From NCBI GenBank assembly GCA_035079385.1, contig JAVHKY010000023.1:8345501-8409500 (forward strand): DNA of 64,000 nt, written 5' to 3'. Positions 35,143 to 46,400 of this stretch are shown piece by piece. This DNA comes from Aspidiotus rigidus (taxonomy: Eukaryota; Arthropoda; Insecta; Hemiptera; Diaspididae). Below the pieces are notes generated by a model, which was not told where the DNA came from, did no database searches, and worked only from the letters and a program-made list of their open reading frames with translations. Every line of letters begins with the position of its first letter. The first letter of the stretch is position 1. The position numbers were made by a program, and so were the translations under genes.

Positions 35143-35588
35143 CGGTATAGGAATGGGGAAAGTTTGCTGAGGTGGTATAATAATCAAAATCTAATAAACT
35201 GCAATATTTGGTTTCCTACACCCATGTCGTTTGAGTACAGTTTCTCCCTCTCCCCAGGGTGTCGTGTCCACGGAATGAAGGTGATATAATTGGACTCTGG
35301 TACCACTATTTCACCATCTCGTAACTCTTATCAAAAGAGGGAAAACTACTTTGGAAGAAGGGGGGAGGCGATTCTCACCATTTCTCGCTGCCATCACTGC
35401 CCCTCTTCTTTTATTATCACTTCGTAAAATCATCATCATCACCATCATCTTCTTTTTTTTTAATGTCATTATTATTATCATGATCATTGTCATTATTTTT
35501 GTTATTATTATATTAATTTTTTCATTATTTTCATTATCATTATAAATAGTGTGTCTCATAATTGGCTTTATTGGCTGTCGGAGGCACT

Positions 35589-35620
<32 letters not shown>

Positions 35621-35711
35621 AATTATGATTCTTCACTCATTTCTGAGTCGTTTGGTTCAAATCTGAAGTCAATTTTTTTCCGACTTATGCCTGGGTTTCC
35701 CATGACACATC
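35143..35711. other. microsatellite-rich interval
   Basis: Imperfect ATC/ATT/TTA repeats fill about 35430-35545, and a clean (TAAA)n tract lies at about 35590-35621. The frames here, rich in isoleucine on one strand and methionine on the other, are translations of the repeat. Confidence 0.8.
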
Positions 35712-35883
35712 ACAAATATTGTAGCCGGATTGAAAGGGGGTGGGGGGCCATGGCCCCTCCCCACATGAGAAAGAAAAAAAAGGGAAAAAAAGAAAAGAAA
35801 AAGAGACAAAGAGACAAAGGCGCGAAATTTTTGGGGCCCCCACCACCGCTGGCCCCCCTAGCGAAATTCTCTTAATCCGGCCC
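35712..35883. mobile_element. ~170-bp MITE-like element with GGCCGGATT ends
   Basis: The left end GCCGGATTGAAAGGGGGTGG faces the right-end complement CAGGGCCGGATTAAGAG. The interior holds GGGGGCCATGGCCCC and a purine-rich A/G tract. Ends of this type (CCGGATTA) are common among short non-autonomous elements, but no target duplication is clear. Confidence 0.4.
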
Positions 35884-36059
35884 TGAAGTAACGCAGTTAA
35901 TCTCGAAAAAAATAGATGCCATTGCAGGACTGCAATGGCAGCGGGGAGCCCGCTGTCCCGAGTCCTCTTGCTATCATATAAATCTTGGAACCTGAAGTTT
36001 TTCCAAGTTCCAAAAATGTTGACGTGACAACGTGAACGCGCTGCAATTTCAAGTAAGCC

Positions 36060-37080
36060 GTCGTCTTCCCAAGTCCGCCTCCTATAATTTATAGCTCGGA
36101 GGACGAAATTTTTTCAAGTCCCCCCCCCTCCCTTCGTGACGTCATCTTACACAAGCGTGAGCCCGAGCGCGCCGTGTGTCGTCCGGCGAAAAACTTGGAA
36201 AACTTTTGACTCAGCATTAAATTTTTCTAAACTTGAAAAAAATTTTTATTCCTATTGTATATATCTTAAAAAATGAAATATCTTCAAGTCCCCCTCCACT
36301 TCTAGCATCATAAGGCTCGAGAATGAAAAATTTCAACAGGGAACCAGTTTTATGTTTTTTTTTTTTGAGAAATTTGCCGTGCGCCGTTCGCCATTCGCCT
36401 TCTGGCAAAAAAACGACCGCTTCCTTAACGAAGTTAAACGAGGAACGCAGGGAACCTGTTTTCTAAGTCTCCCTCCTATCATATATGGCTCGAGAGTCGA
36501 AATTTTTCCAAGTCCTCCTCCTCTCATTAATAGCTTGAGAGTCGAAATTTTTTGTAAGTCCCCCTCCTTTCATATACACAAGCTCGAGAGTCAAAATTTT
36601 TTTCCAAGCCCCCCTCCTATCATACATAGCTCGAGAGTCGACATTTTTCTAAGTCCCTCTCCTATCATACATAGCTCGAAAGTCGAAATTTTAACAGGGA
36701 ACCTGTTTTATGGGGGGCATTTTGAGAAATTTGCCGTCCGCTGTCCAGCGAAAAACTTGGAAAAATTTCGACTCTCTATCATACATAGCTCGAGAGTCGA
36801 AATTTTTTCAAGTTTTTTGCTGGACGGCGCACGGCAAATTTCTCAAAAAGCCCCCCATAAAAAAGGGTTCCCAGTTAAAACAGAAAAATTTCGACTCCTA
36901 TCGTATATAGATAGCTTGAAGGATAAAATTTTCTCAAGTCCTCCTATCATGTATAGTTCGAGAGTCAACATTTTTTCAAGTCCCCCTCCTGTCATACATA
37001 GCTCGGAGGTCGGAATTTTTTAAAGTCCTCCTCCTATTATATATAGTTCGGAGGTCGCAATATATAGCACATGATTCAAA
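36060..37080 (-). repeat. 45-bp minisatellite, reverse orientation
   Basis: Units read AGTCGAAATTTTTCCAAGTC, CCCCTCCTATCATATA, TAGCTCGAG, the complement of the unit at 26.4-27.1 kb. About a dozen variably preserved units are interrupted by blocks with AAATTTGCCGT(C/G)CGC. Divergence between units is higher than in copy A. Confidence 0.85.
36682..36895. repeat. ~90-bp-arm inverted repeat inside HINE-like copy B
   Basis: The left arm (TCGAAATTTTAACAGGGAAC through GAGAAATTTGCCGTCCGC to 36775) is mirrored on the right (GGCAAATTTCTCAAAAAGCC through GGGTTCCCAGTTAAAA to 36895). The centre is a single minisatellite unit near 36780-36800. The arms are still highly similar, so a long hairpin is possible. 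Confidence 0.85.
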
Positions 37081-37227
37081 ATTTTTCCAAGTTCCTCTCC
37101 TCTCTCCGTGACTTCATTAACCTCGCTCGCACTCGCGGACGAAAATTTCCTGTAAGTACCCCCAACAAAAAAAATGGCGGGCTCCCCTCTAAAAAAAAAC
37201 CGTTGAAATGATTACTGATTATATAGC

Positions 37228-37368
37228 CAGGGGCGGATTTACGGGTACATTTGGGGGGGGTATTCCATTGTTCAAAAATTTTTTTCCTCGCGAAATTAGA
37301 CAATTTCAGTCTTTTTTGGAGGTTGGGGGGGTATACCCCCTTATCCCCCCCCCTTAAATCCGCGCCTG
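37228..37368. mobile_element. 141-bp MITE with CAGGGGCGGATTTA ends
   Basis: The left end is CAGGGGCGGATTTACGGG; the right-end complement is CAGGCGCGGATTTAAGGG. The interior has G runs on one side and C runs on the other. The flanks ATATAGC and ATGTAGC agree at 6 of 7. Ends of this kind are widespread on short animal MITEs, probably hAT-mobilised, but that is an inference. Confidence 0.65.
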
Positions 37369-37389
37369 ATGTAGCTTCAACGCGCCGCT

Positions 37390-37511
37390 CAGTAAAAATG
37401 GTATAATTGACTAAAAAAAAAAAATAAGTTGAACTTACAATAAAAAGTTGTAAACATTACTGAAATTTAGTGATCTTTACTACTTTGTATAGTAAATATG
37501 ACCATTTTCTG
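37390..37511. mobile_element. ~122-bp MITE-like inverted-repeat element
   Basis: CAGTAAAAATGGTATAATTG at the left is mirrored by the complement of the right end, CAGAAAATGGTCATATTTAC. The interior contains two CAGTAA/TTACTG-like words. No clear flanking duplication. Confidence 0.45.
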
Positions 37512-40500
37512 CACAGCCGCGCGGCACGTGTTAAACTATGATCAATAGTCATTTGAACTTTTTTTTTTTTTTCTCGGTTTTACACCCAAACGTGTAATCT
37601 GACCAGCCTCAGAATCCTCCATTGTTTAACGAGGCCGATCACGAAATTTACGTACGTAAATCTTCATATTAAATTACAGCCAAACGGTAAGATTTTACAG
37701 GGCTCAGGTCTCGAAAAATTTCTTACTCCGGAGCACTCATTTTCATTCTTATTTTTAGCGAACTCCGTTCGGCCTTCGTACCTAAGAATATTTCTCGTTT
37801 TATTCCCGTCACCCTAAAATACAAATAGGTTTATCGTGCGGTCACGCTTTTCGGCACTTTTTGAATTCCTTCAAAGAACGCATGTATTCATAAAGGCAAA
37901 AACGTTCGCGTGGCTGTGTAAAACTAGGGACACGCGAACAGAACACGGGTGGTTGCCTGTTGATGGGGGAAAAAGAAGGGGAATATATAGGATTTTCCTC
38001 CCGCAAAGTGAGCCGAGAAGCGGTAATAACAAACGATATTTGCGGTGGTCAAGTTATATATATCTGTTCCGGAATGGAGTTGGGGTAAGGAAAGGTCTTG
38101 ATGCCGTGCAACCCGGTAGCGAAGGTGTTAAAAACATTTTAGATAATACGTGTAAGAGACAATATCCTCTAAGAATAGGGTGGCGTTTGGGTCGCGGCGG
38201 GTTTGACATGTTCTTTGAATTGTCAATCGTTTTGCGATAGTATAATTAATAACGATGGCGTCTTTCTTTCTCTTTCTTACTTTCTTTTCTCGTGTACAAA
38301 ATTTAATGCGCGGAAAATCGTTCGTCCATTCTAGTTTTCGTTTCGTTCAATTAAGATGCGAAAATGAGATTCCATATTTTGTAATGGTCGTAAAGCGTTT
38401 TATCGGTATACGAAATGGGCGCAGGCTGGAAACTTTGGCTTTATCAGAAGTTCTATCCACGACGCTTCATTGTTATGTAAATGATTATAAATCGCAAGCG
38501 TGTTTGATTTGGTTGCTGATGAGAATAGCGCGAGAAAAACGCAATAAAGGCAGTAGGACAAGTTTATAGCAAGTATGTACAGAGAATTAATCTCTTTAGG
38601 AGTTCTCAGACCTGCGATTGAACACGTTCGCACCCATCGTGAAGAGGGTAAAAAAGTACGCGAAGTATAGAACGTGTATTAGATTTCCGAATCGAAATTG
38701 TCTTTCGAGACTTGAGTTTAGTTTCAATATCTGAGGAATCCTTACGTATTATAGAGAAGACAATGCGCGCGTCACCTTGTCATCGTGAGAACTATACGTA
38801 AAGATTTCGTGTAATTCGATATTTTTTTTTCTTTCTTTCTTTCGTAAATACAATTTTTGGTCTAGATTTGCGTTTTCAACTTGTACACGAATAATGAATA
38901 CTATCTGATAGTAAGAATATCGATTTCATTCCGTGCGTACTTGTCATTTCCGCTAAAAATTCGATAATTTCCGTTACAATGGTCGTACGCGATGGGTTTT
39001 TCGATATCTTTGTCCTTCTGTATACGCGTATTTAGGAACCATTGATTATTAAGAACAGTTTCACCGGTAATGATTTTGATTCTGCTGTTGGACTTTCTGT
39101 ACCATTTGATGTTGGCAGATGTCCAACAGATGTTTATGTATGTTATAAACGCGACATTTTTTTCTATTTTGATTGTACATTTTTCTCAATTATTCCCGTG
39201 TGTGGCGGATCTGAATGAGATACGCAATTGTTGGCTGCAGCATTTGAGAAATCATCGTACGCTAACATCATACGGTCATTTCGCTATACAGCCGGAAAAC
39301 ATCCGTGGAATCTAAATTGCGTCTTCTGTTCTGCATCAGTATTATTATATACGAATTTTATATCATTCTATCCCGGGGCCCGGGTGAAGTTTTGCCATTG
39401 CTTCGACCGAAATTTTCTTACGGAAGTCCGTTACAATCAATTCGACTGGACAGTTGAATAGAATAATACTCTCTTATTTCACAATTAGAAAGCATTGTGA
39501 GTCATTTGTTAATTGTAGGTTCGACTGAAGAGGAAATCGTCCGTATATTCATTGACGATAGGTTTCAAAGTGGGTTTCTTATATATTATCGCAATGGTAA
39601 TTAATGTAATACACGCTTCGCAGTAAAATTCAAAAACTGAGTACATTGCGCTCTTCAGTTCTGTGAAAAACTGTTTGGCCAGGATGATTTTACGTATAGT
39701 GGTTAATGTGAACTCTCCCATCTGTGACTTGAAATAATGAGGAGGATGACGTAATTAAAACAGACATCGAACAAATGAATAATTCCAGTGTGCAAGGATC
39801 TCATCAGCAGATGAAATGCTTATAGTTGTATGGTTGACTATAGAATTTTTCAAGTCTGTTCGTTTCGAGGATTGATTGTCATATTTCGAATGCTGCATAA
39901 TTATCCTAACTAGATAAAATGTTGAATGACTTCTCATCTCGTGGAATAAGTATTGAAGATCGCATAAATAAAAAATTCATCCCGAATATTATTATTATAC
40001 TAGCAGCTATAGAATTTTGTTATGAAGATTTCTCACTTTTTTTAAAAGCTACAGGGGAAAGTGGCGCAATATACTTTATAATCGGATAGGCCAACAAACG
40101 TAATAAGTCTGTAAGGCGCAAATATATGGAAGTTGGTTTGCTACGTTACAAAATGATAAATACGTCAGTACTTCCTGAGCTGTTCTAGCCTCTGAAATAC
40201 GAACCTGTCTCCATCCTTATTTGAGCTATGAATAACTCTTTCTTATTCTTTTATATAGACCAACCGGTGATTTAGACTAAAACAGAATACCGTTTGTCAA
40301 TTTCGCAATATGTCTCTTCGCACCATGAAATACAGACAGTATTAAAACATGCGTGTCCGAGATTAGCTCTTAAGAGGAGATATTCTGATGGTAATTTCGC
40401 CTATTTTCCAAGCAAAATTCCGTCTCGCTTGCATAGTTGAAAAAAAAAAAGTTCTGACAGAGCCACATAAAGAAACAGCATTTTTAATGTCTTTTTATGG

Positions 40501-40637
40501 TTGCTCGATCCAGCTAAATAATGTTCGATAATGGATAAGAACACAGTAAAGATATCAACCAGCTTAAACCTCTTTGGGACGTCATCAACATCCGTGAAGT
40601 GACGTCATCAGCTTAAACCTGCCTATTTCTGGATTAG
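37512..40637. other. anonymous AT-rich DNA, no supported gene
   Basis: Several frames of 60-134 codons (for example 37836-38240 plus) lack recognisable domains. The sequence is relatively CpG-containing and could be intronic or intergenic. Confidence 0.45.
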
Positions 40638-40650
40638 GTCAAGGATTCCT
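40638..40650. repeat. left copy of 13-bp direct repeat flanking a Penelope-like element
   Basis: GTCAAGGATTCCT, identical to 42580-42592. Confidence 0.75.
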
Positions 40651-40676
40651 AGTCCATCAACGGGAAAGAGGCAGAG

Positions 40677-40710
40677 GCCTACACTGTATGTCATACCTAC
40701 AGTATAGGCC
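40677..40710. repeat. small hairpin in the 5' block of the Penelope-like element
   Basis: GGCCTACACTGTA (40677-40689) faces TACAGTATAGGCC (40698-40710), with one unpaired position. TAGGCCTA/TATAGCCTA-like words recur through 40712-40800 up to the first ATG. Confidence 0.7.
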
Positions 40711-40823
40711 GAGTATAGCCTAGTATTATTGTAGCGTACCATAGGTATATGCTAGGCCTAGTTTAAACCTAATATGTATAGCTTAATTAAGCCTATAGTT
40801 TATTAAAGCTAAAAAGAGTAAAA

Positions 40824-42324
40824 ATGTCTGCATTCCCATGGAAAATTATTGAATCATGTGTCTTTGAGCGTTTCATCAAGACATCGATCTTGATAGAATT
40901 GACACGGTCCGAAAATTTTCTGGCCAAGTTCTTGGATCGTTGGTTCAAGTCTCGAATCGAGTACGAGTCCCCCTACTCCGTTAAAAATTCGCTTTCTCTG
41001 GCCGAGAGGCTCAAAAATGTTACTTTGCCTCCGGGTACTAGCCTCTGCTCATTTGATGTAGCCGGCCTCTTTCCCAACATACCAAAGGCCCATACTATGC
41101 AGTATATGGGTGACCTACTTGTAAAGTTCAACATTCTCATAACGAGGTACAGGAATTTTTTGGCCTCCTTAATGCGTGCTGGTCCCCTAACTTCTGTAAG
41201 TTCAATGGGAAATTTTACGAGTTCCCTGAGGAGGTAGGCATCCCCATCGGCTCTCCTTTGGGCTCTCTCGTTTCGGAGATATTTATGTCCAGATTTGAGG
41301 TTGACTTGTTTTCCTCTGGCCAAGTGCTACTGAGTCAAATCCATTACTGGCACCGAGATGTGGACGATATATTATGTGCGTGGACCGGTCCTCAAGAGCT
41401 CCTTGGTGAGTTTCTTCAGTATCTGAATAAAATGTATCCCTCCATAAAATTCACTACAGAAATTGGAGGTTCTTCCATAAACTTTCTGGATCTCACTATC
41501 TCTGATAGACATGGGGACCATGAATTTGCGATATTCAGGAAGGATACTTCGACCGATACAGCTGTCCACGGATCGTCCTTCTGTCCATTTTCTCATAAGA
41601 TCGATGCCTTCAATAGTTATATTCATCGACTGACTAGCATTCCGCTAAGTCAACCAGCTTTCCAAAAGGAGCTGGCAACCATTAAGCACTTGGCCGCTGT
41701 GAATGAGGTCAACTTGGACATTGACCGTATGGTCCGTAAAAAACTTACGAGGAAGGGCCTTGATTCTACCACTTCCCTCCCCCGCGATCTGAGTGGTAAT
41801 AATAACAAGAGATTACGTTGGATCAAGCTCCCGTTTTTGGGTGAGTTTTCATCCAAGTTGACTCGTGTCCTCCGCCCCTTTGGCTTCAGGCCTGCTTTTT
41901 ATAACCTCACTACTGTGAAGGGTTTGTTTGTTAGGCTAAAGGACCCCATCCCGCGGGGGAGAGGAGCGGGGTGTACAAATTGGAGTGCAAGGATTGTAAC
42001 GTCGTATACATAGGCGAGACGGGTCGCCAGCTTGGAATTCGAGTAGAGGAGCACCTTAAGGCCTGGAAGAAAGGTAATTTGGGTGATTAGGCCTTTGCGG
42101 ACCACCTTGTCTCCAGTGGTCATAGTTTCAAGGAAGGTTCTGCTGCCCTTCTCCACAAGGAGAATTCTTACTTCAAGCGTGTTGCGTTGGAAAATATCGA
42201 AATAGTGCGTCATCTGAACAGTGACGATGTTACCGTACTCAACAGGTATTTTCCCGACGAAGGTTTCGTTGAATTGGTCTACGAGTTTGAGTCACCTCGC
42301 GAGGGCTCGCTCGTTCAATCTTGA
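40824..42324 (+). pseudogene. Penelope-like reverse transcriptase/GIY-YIG endonuclease, broken by two frameshifts and a stop
   Basis: From the ATG at 40824, LCSFDVAGLFPNIP is reverse transcriptase motif A with the catalytic aspartate. A frame change in the T6 run near 41157-41162 is needed to reach GIPIGSPLGSLVSEIF (41230-41285), then HYWHRDVDDILCAW (catalytic D-D intact), IKFTTEIGGSSINFLDLTIS, SHKIDAFNSYIHRL and RPFGFRPAFYN. A second shift near 41955 leads to the nuclease: GVYKLECKDC and VVYIGETGRQLGIRVEEHL give the G-x-Y ... Y-I-G motif, the arginine, the glutamate and a C-x2-C pair typical of Penelope endonucleases. A stop (TAG, 42088-42090) follows, then HLVSSGHSFKEG with the two histidines of the zinc-binding motif, ending at TGA 42322-42324. 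The family uses this nuclease to prime reverse transcription. This copy cannot make the full protein. Confidence 0.93.
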
Positions 42325-42377
42325 TCTCGTATTCTGTTTTATGAGTCGTATCTGGGTCAGTGGCGTTCTAACTTTGC

Positions 42378-42402
42378 CCGATGATGGTTTGTTAACCGGA
42401 AG
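42378..42402 (+). ncRNA. hammerhead-core-like motif in the 3' tail of the Penelope-like element (degenerate)
   Basis: CCGATGA, then GGTT-TGTT-AACC, then GGAAG: the same layout as the canonical CTGATGA / helix II / GAAA core at 6340-6364, but with the conserved T and one A changed. Probably a decayed ribozyme. Without the second copy I would not have called it. Confidence 0.3.
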
Positions 42403-42579
42403 ATCTCGCATCTTTTCCTTTATATCTGCGGTCTTTGTAATTAGTTTCTCGTTTACTCTACTCTTTGAGTATTCTGTCATAACATCGATCTTGATTGTAT
42501 CAATGTATCGGCTGCTTACGCTCGTTGGCCCTCATCCGTGGTCTAGTATGAGTAAATAAAGCCAACTACTCCAAATCAA

Positions 42580-42592
42580 GTCAAGGATTCCT
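42580..42592. repeat. right copy of 13-bp direct repeat flanking a Penelope-like element
   Basis: GTCAAGGATTCCT, identical to 40638-40650. Confidence 0.75.
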
Positions 42593-43104
42593 CGCAAATT
42601 GTCTGGTGGGGGGGGGGGAGTTAAACTCAGATATGGACTCATAGATTTCTAATGGATGGCTGGGGTACCGATAAAGGCATCAAAAAAAAAAGAAACTGAG
42701 TCCCAAATAGCTGCTTTATGTCTTGTTTGCTCGATTTTTATCGCTATATTCAATTATGATGAATATTTTGTTCTTTTGTATGGTTATCAAATGAATATTG
42801 TGAGATTAAAACTATTCAAATCAATGACTCATAACACGTCTAAAGTGTAATACTGATGATTGTTTTTTCTTTTGTTTCTAGGTAAGTTTCAAAGATGTGA
42901 AATTGGTGAACTTTATATCCATAAGTGTATGATACATCCAATACGTGAGTTGATCTATTTATCGTACATGTATATAACGTAATGAAAGTGAATTAAAGCG
43001 TGTTTCACTCGTCATAATCCATTTACTTTGCTTCAATCCAAAAATATATTTCTATCAGAGAGCCTCATACCAGCCAAGAAATCTTCTTAACCATTCGAAT
43101 ATTA
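42593..43104. other. anonymous DNA, no gene seen
   Basis: A G run lies at about 42605-42619. Otherwise AT-rich unique sequence without a supported frame. Confidence 0.45.
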
Positions 43105-43450
43105 GCCACCCGGTGAACCATTTCGACTGCAAATCGATTCGATATTTCGGTCAAAAGTCGAATCAAAATCCTTCCGCTCAATGTGGGCCGCAAGTCGACC
43201 TTAAATGAGTGAAAGTCGAATCAATATCGGAAGCTCCTCCTTAACCATTGACTCATCGTCGACGTTGAAATTGAGTCAACATCCAGTATTATGTGGGTTG
43301 ATGTCGACAGGAAATCGACATCGATTTTGGCTCGATTATACGTCACTCATAGGCAAAAGACTTGCAATCGACGTCGATGCCCAATTTGATAGTACGTTTC
43401 AGAATCGAGGTCAAAAGTAAGTCGACGTCGACATCGTGTCGATTCAACTT
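43105..43450. mobile_element. TCGA-saturated element, partial or diverged copy 3
   Basis: Starts near CCGGTGAACCATTTCGACTG, which resembles the CC(C)GTTGAACCATGTCGACC terminus of the other copies. Dense GTCGA/TCGAC words follow until about 43445, including TCATCGTCGACGTTGAAATT, a phrase similar to 14335-14352 of copy 1. Order and completeness differ from copies 1 and 2. Confidence 0.5.
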
Positions 43451-46400
43451 TTGCTGCCCTGATCTGGCCCGTCCTTGGTACCTACATAATTACTAGCCTA
43501 TGACTCTGAAAATTGCTAGAATACTTTTTTCTTGTAAACTCAGTAGAGATTATTTTTGCACTGAGGTATTTTGATCGTAGGTCGCTCGCTTCGCGAGAAA
43601 AATCAAAGAAAGGACTTCCAAAAAGACCTTTGCTGAGAATTTACCTAGTCAAGATGCGTTCTGAACTTATCGAAGTTGCATTACAACAGTCTAACCTTAG
43701 CTTCGAATCTCAAATTGACCAAGTCAGATAAATTTGACGTCCTACAAAGCGCAGTATAATTTGAAAAAAGAGTTTGCAAGTTATCAAAGACGAATCGATT
43801 ATCAAGTTAGAGGCTCTTTTCTTAGTCCGAATTGTGATTATTCACATTTTAATTACTGAACCTGCTCTTTTCTTGTTGCCTCCTTTGCAAAATAAAACGA
43901 AAATGAATTTGAAAAAAATTTTATTCGCTTAAATCAGAAGTAATCCGAATATTCTCCAATAATCTCTTACTACGTGTTCTCTTGATACGATTTGTATCTG
44001 TCGATAGACCATCATTCGGAAAAATATAATCGTATTTTAACATCGTAGAGACCTGCTGCCAAGTTTTGGAGTCTGGAAAGCACTTGCAGGTAGGATCGAC
44101 CACCCAATGGTGTTCGCGAAACATAACGGTCTCTGACTATGTGTACAAAGATATGGTTGAGGATAAAATTGAGTGCACTACGGTCTTTAACTACACATAA
44201 AAACTACGGTAGAGAATAAAACAGAGTGCACTACCGTCTTTTATTAGATATACAAAGACGACGGTAGAGAATGGAACAGAGTGTGTTCTCGCTGTTCTGT
44301 GACGCTCGCTGGTTCCTTAGAAATCAAAGTAGTGGTCGATTTACCTGTACATACCATGTGCAAGCGATGGGTTGATCTCTGAACGATTTGGCGCGCAAAG
44401 TGCCTCATGTGCGAGCTACACGTTTTCGCCTTAGAGTTTCCAGACCTTAAACTGAGACAGTGAAAATATACCCACGCCCTGCTTCTCCAGCTATCTCATC
44501 TTTACAGTCTATATGGACATTTTTAAAGCGATCAACTCGAAAGTCGATGTTTGTCGGATACATGTAGAACTTAATGCGTTTGGTAACCTTGCTACTCGCT
44601 CATACTGTTGCAAGTCCCCTTCGATCCCTTGATGACGTCTCACCCTCTTTCAACTACTTTTCTCAAACCCTCATACGTATAGCTCCAATATCTCCCTTTC
44701 TCCCAAGAATATATGGGTATAGCTCGAGCCCCTACATAGCAGGTCAAGGTCGTATTTCACTTCAATCTCCCCACCTGTCCTTATACTAACATCGTTCGCT
44801 CTCAACTGTTTAGCTTGTGCTTAGCAATAATTTTCTCGCATACATTATGGTATACTGGGCCATAGACTGGCTCAAAAGTGGACTCCTTTTATGTGTAACT
44901 CGAACTTTGAAAAGTTCTCAAATCAGGTCAAAATCATCCGGTCACGTGTAATTTTTAGATCGATGCAAATTATTACTTCACCACCCCTCTCTTTCAAGTC
45001 ACAAAAAGTACACTCGAACACAGTTTCGATCGTAATAATGAGAGAAAATTTGCCGAAGGTTGTCGATTGTAAATTTACTCGAAAACGAAGCAATTTCGTC
45101 TTCACCAAAATAATAAGTCTCGCGTATTGATGGAGATGGTATAAAATTTTCTAGAAGTTAGATTCAGTTTATTAAAAACTATTCTCGAGCAACCCGAACT
45201 AATGAAAAGAATAGGCATAAAAAGCGTTGGAAAATACCGTTATCTCAAATTTACAACGATGTCTTACTAATATTATAATGAGTGATGAAGGAAGAAATTT
45301 GAGATGAGCTTGAAAATTAACGAGACGAAAATGAAGTACATTCTGACAAACGTAAAATTAGTTACGAAGAAAGATTCAAAATGTGAAACGAATTTAACGG
45401 GAATTTTTGAAATGCGTAAATTTTTGCTATTTTCGATAGGCCCAAGGGTCTGCGCTATTCTAATGAAATACTGAAGTATTCAGGTCGAAATATTGCGAGC
45501 GACCATAAGTTCCATAAACAACTTAGAAACAGAGGTGCCGCGAGCGTGTTGAAGAGGCTGAAATATGACTTCGAATTTGAGATTGAATTCCTGAAAATAT
45601 TGCAACAAAAAATAAGAGCAGACCCGACGAGACGGCTTTTCTTGAAGTGGACGAGAAGGATCCCAGCACTGGAAGAGATCCGGGAGGTCCACGATGGTTG
45701 CGGTCTTGATTACGATACGCATGTTGGAACAGCCAATGGGGCTAATAATGAAAAATTTCGAGCTGAGAAAGAGGGGTGATCTTTCTTTAAAGGTTACATC
45801 CTTCGTTCATCCCTCCTCTCGCGTACAGCCGTGTACAATTTCTATGATTACATTATTCGGAAGAAAAAAAACTCTCAATATATACGAGTGACCTTCATTT
45901 TTGAAGCGCTCGGTTTTATTTATTTTCTCCGCACCACGGTGAATCATTTTTATTATTTATTATTTTTCTTTTTTCCCCATACTCGCGCATACATATCGTG
46001 GAAGAAAAACGAGTTTCAGTTTTTCATGGCTTTTGATTTAAACCTTTTGCCCTCAACTCCAGTTTCTAACGAAGGAAAAAATATCGAGTGTTGAAAGTTT
46101 TTAATTTCGTTCCGGTCGTTATTTATGTTTTCCATTTCATTTTTTTTATTATTTTTTTTTTCTCTTTGTGTGCTTTTGTTCTCGATGGTGGATGCCTGTT
46201 TACGTTCTACCATTATAATATCGTCTGTTGGGCATTTTCTAAATGTTTCCTCGTACAACTCCGTAAAAGTTTCACTCAGTGGCAACAAGATGACTATTAC
46301 TGGAGCTTTAGACTGTGCGCCTGGCGGATATCGCAGACCGGGAATTTTTTTAAATGAAGACTTTTTAAAAAGTGAAATACGAATGAGAAAATTTTCCACC

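Larger units (their letters stand above)
35913..37196 (-). mobile_element. Helentron/HINE-like non-autonomous element, copy B
   Basis: Reverse-oriented relative to copy A. Its 5' end (right side, 37174-37196) is the complement of TTTTTTAGAGGGGAGCCCGC. Its 3' end (left side) has GCGGGGAGCCCGC (35941-35953) and the stem-loop GCCATTGCA/TGCAATGGC (35918-35939), followed on the minus strand by ATCTATT. The 45-bp minisatellite lies in between in the matching reverse orientation, and a block CGTCCGCGAGTGCGAGCG near the 5' end corresponds to the ACGTCCGCG block of copy A. Internal duplications (36330-36480, 36682-36895) make it longer than copy A. A 223-codon frame at 36352-37023 is the minisatellite in translation. 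Confidence 0.65.
40651..42579 (+). mobile_element. Penelope-like retroelement with GIY-YIG domain, 5'-truncated, flanked by a 13-bp repeat
   Basis: Contains a 170-bp 5' non-coding block, a broken reverse transcriptase plus GIY-YIG frame (40824-42324) and a 3' tail of about 255 bp with a hammerhead-core-like motif. The identical 13-mers on either side are most simply a target-site duplication, which would give the whole insertion an exact length of 1,929 bp. The N-terminal family blocks (K-A-D-K-G and R-P-I-V) are missing, as in 5'-truncated copies. Confidence 0.8.

Noticed and set aside
36352..37023. 223-codon open frame, second longest in the window
   Set aside because: It is a direct translation of the 45-bp minisatellite (a multiple of three, so frames stay open), with repeated S-S-R-V-E-I-F-type peptides.
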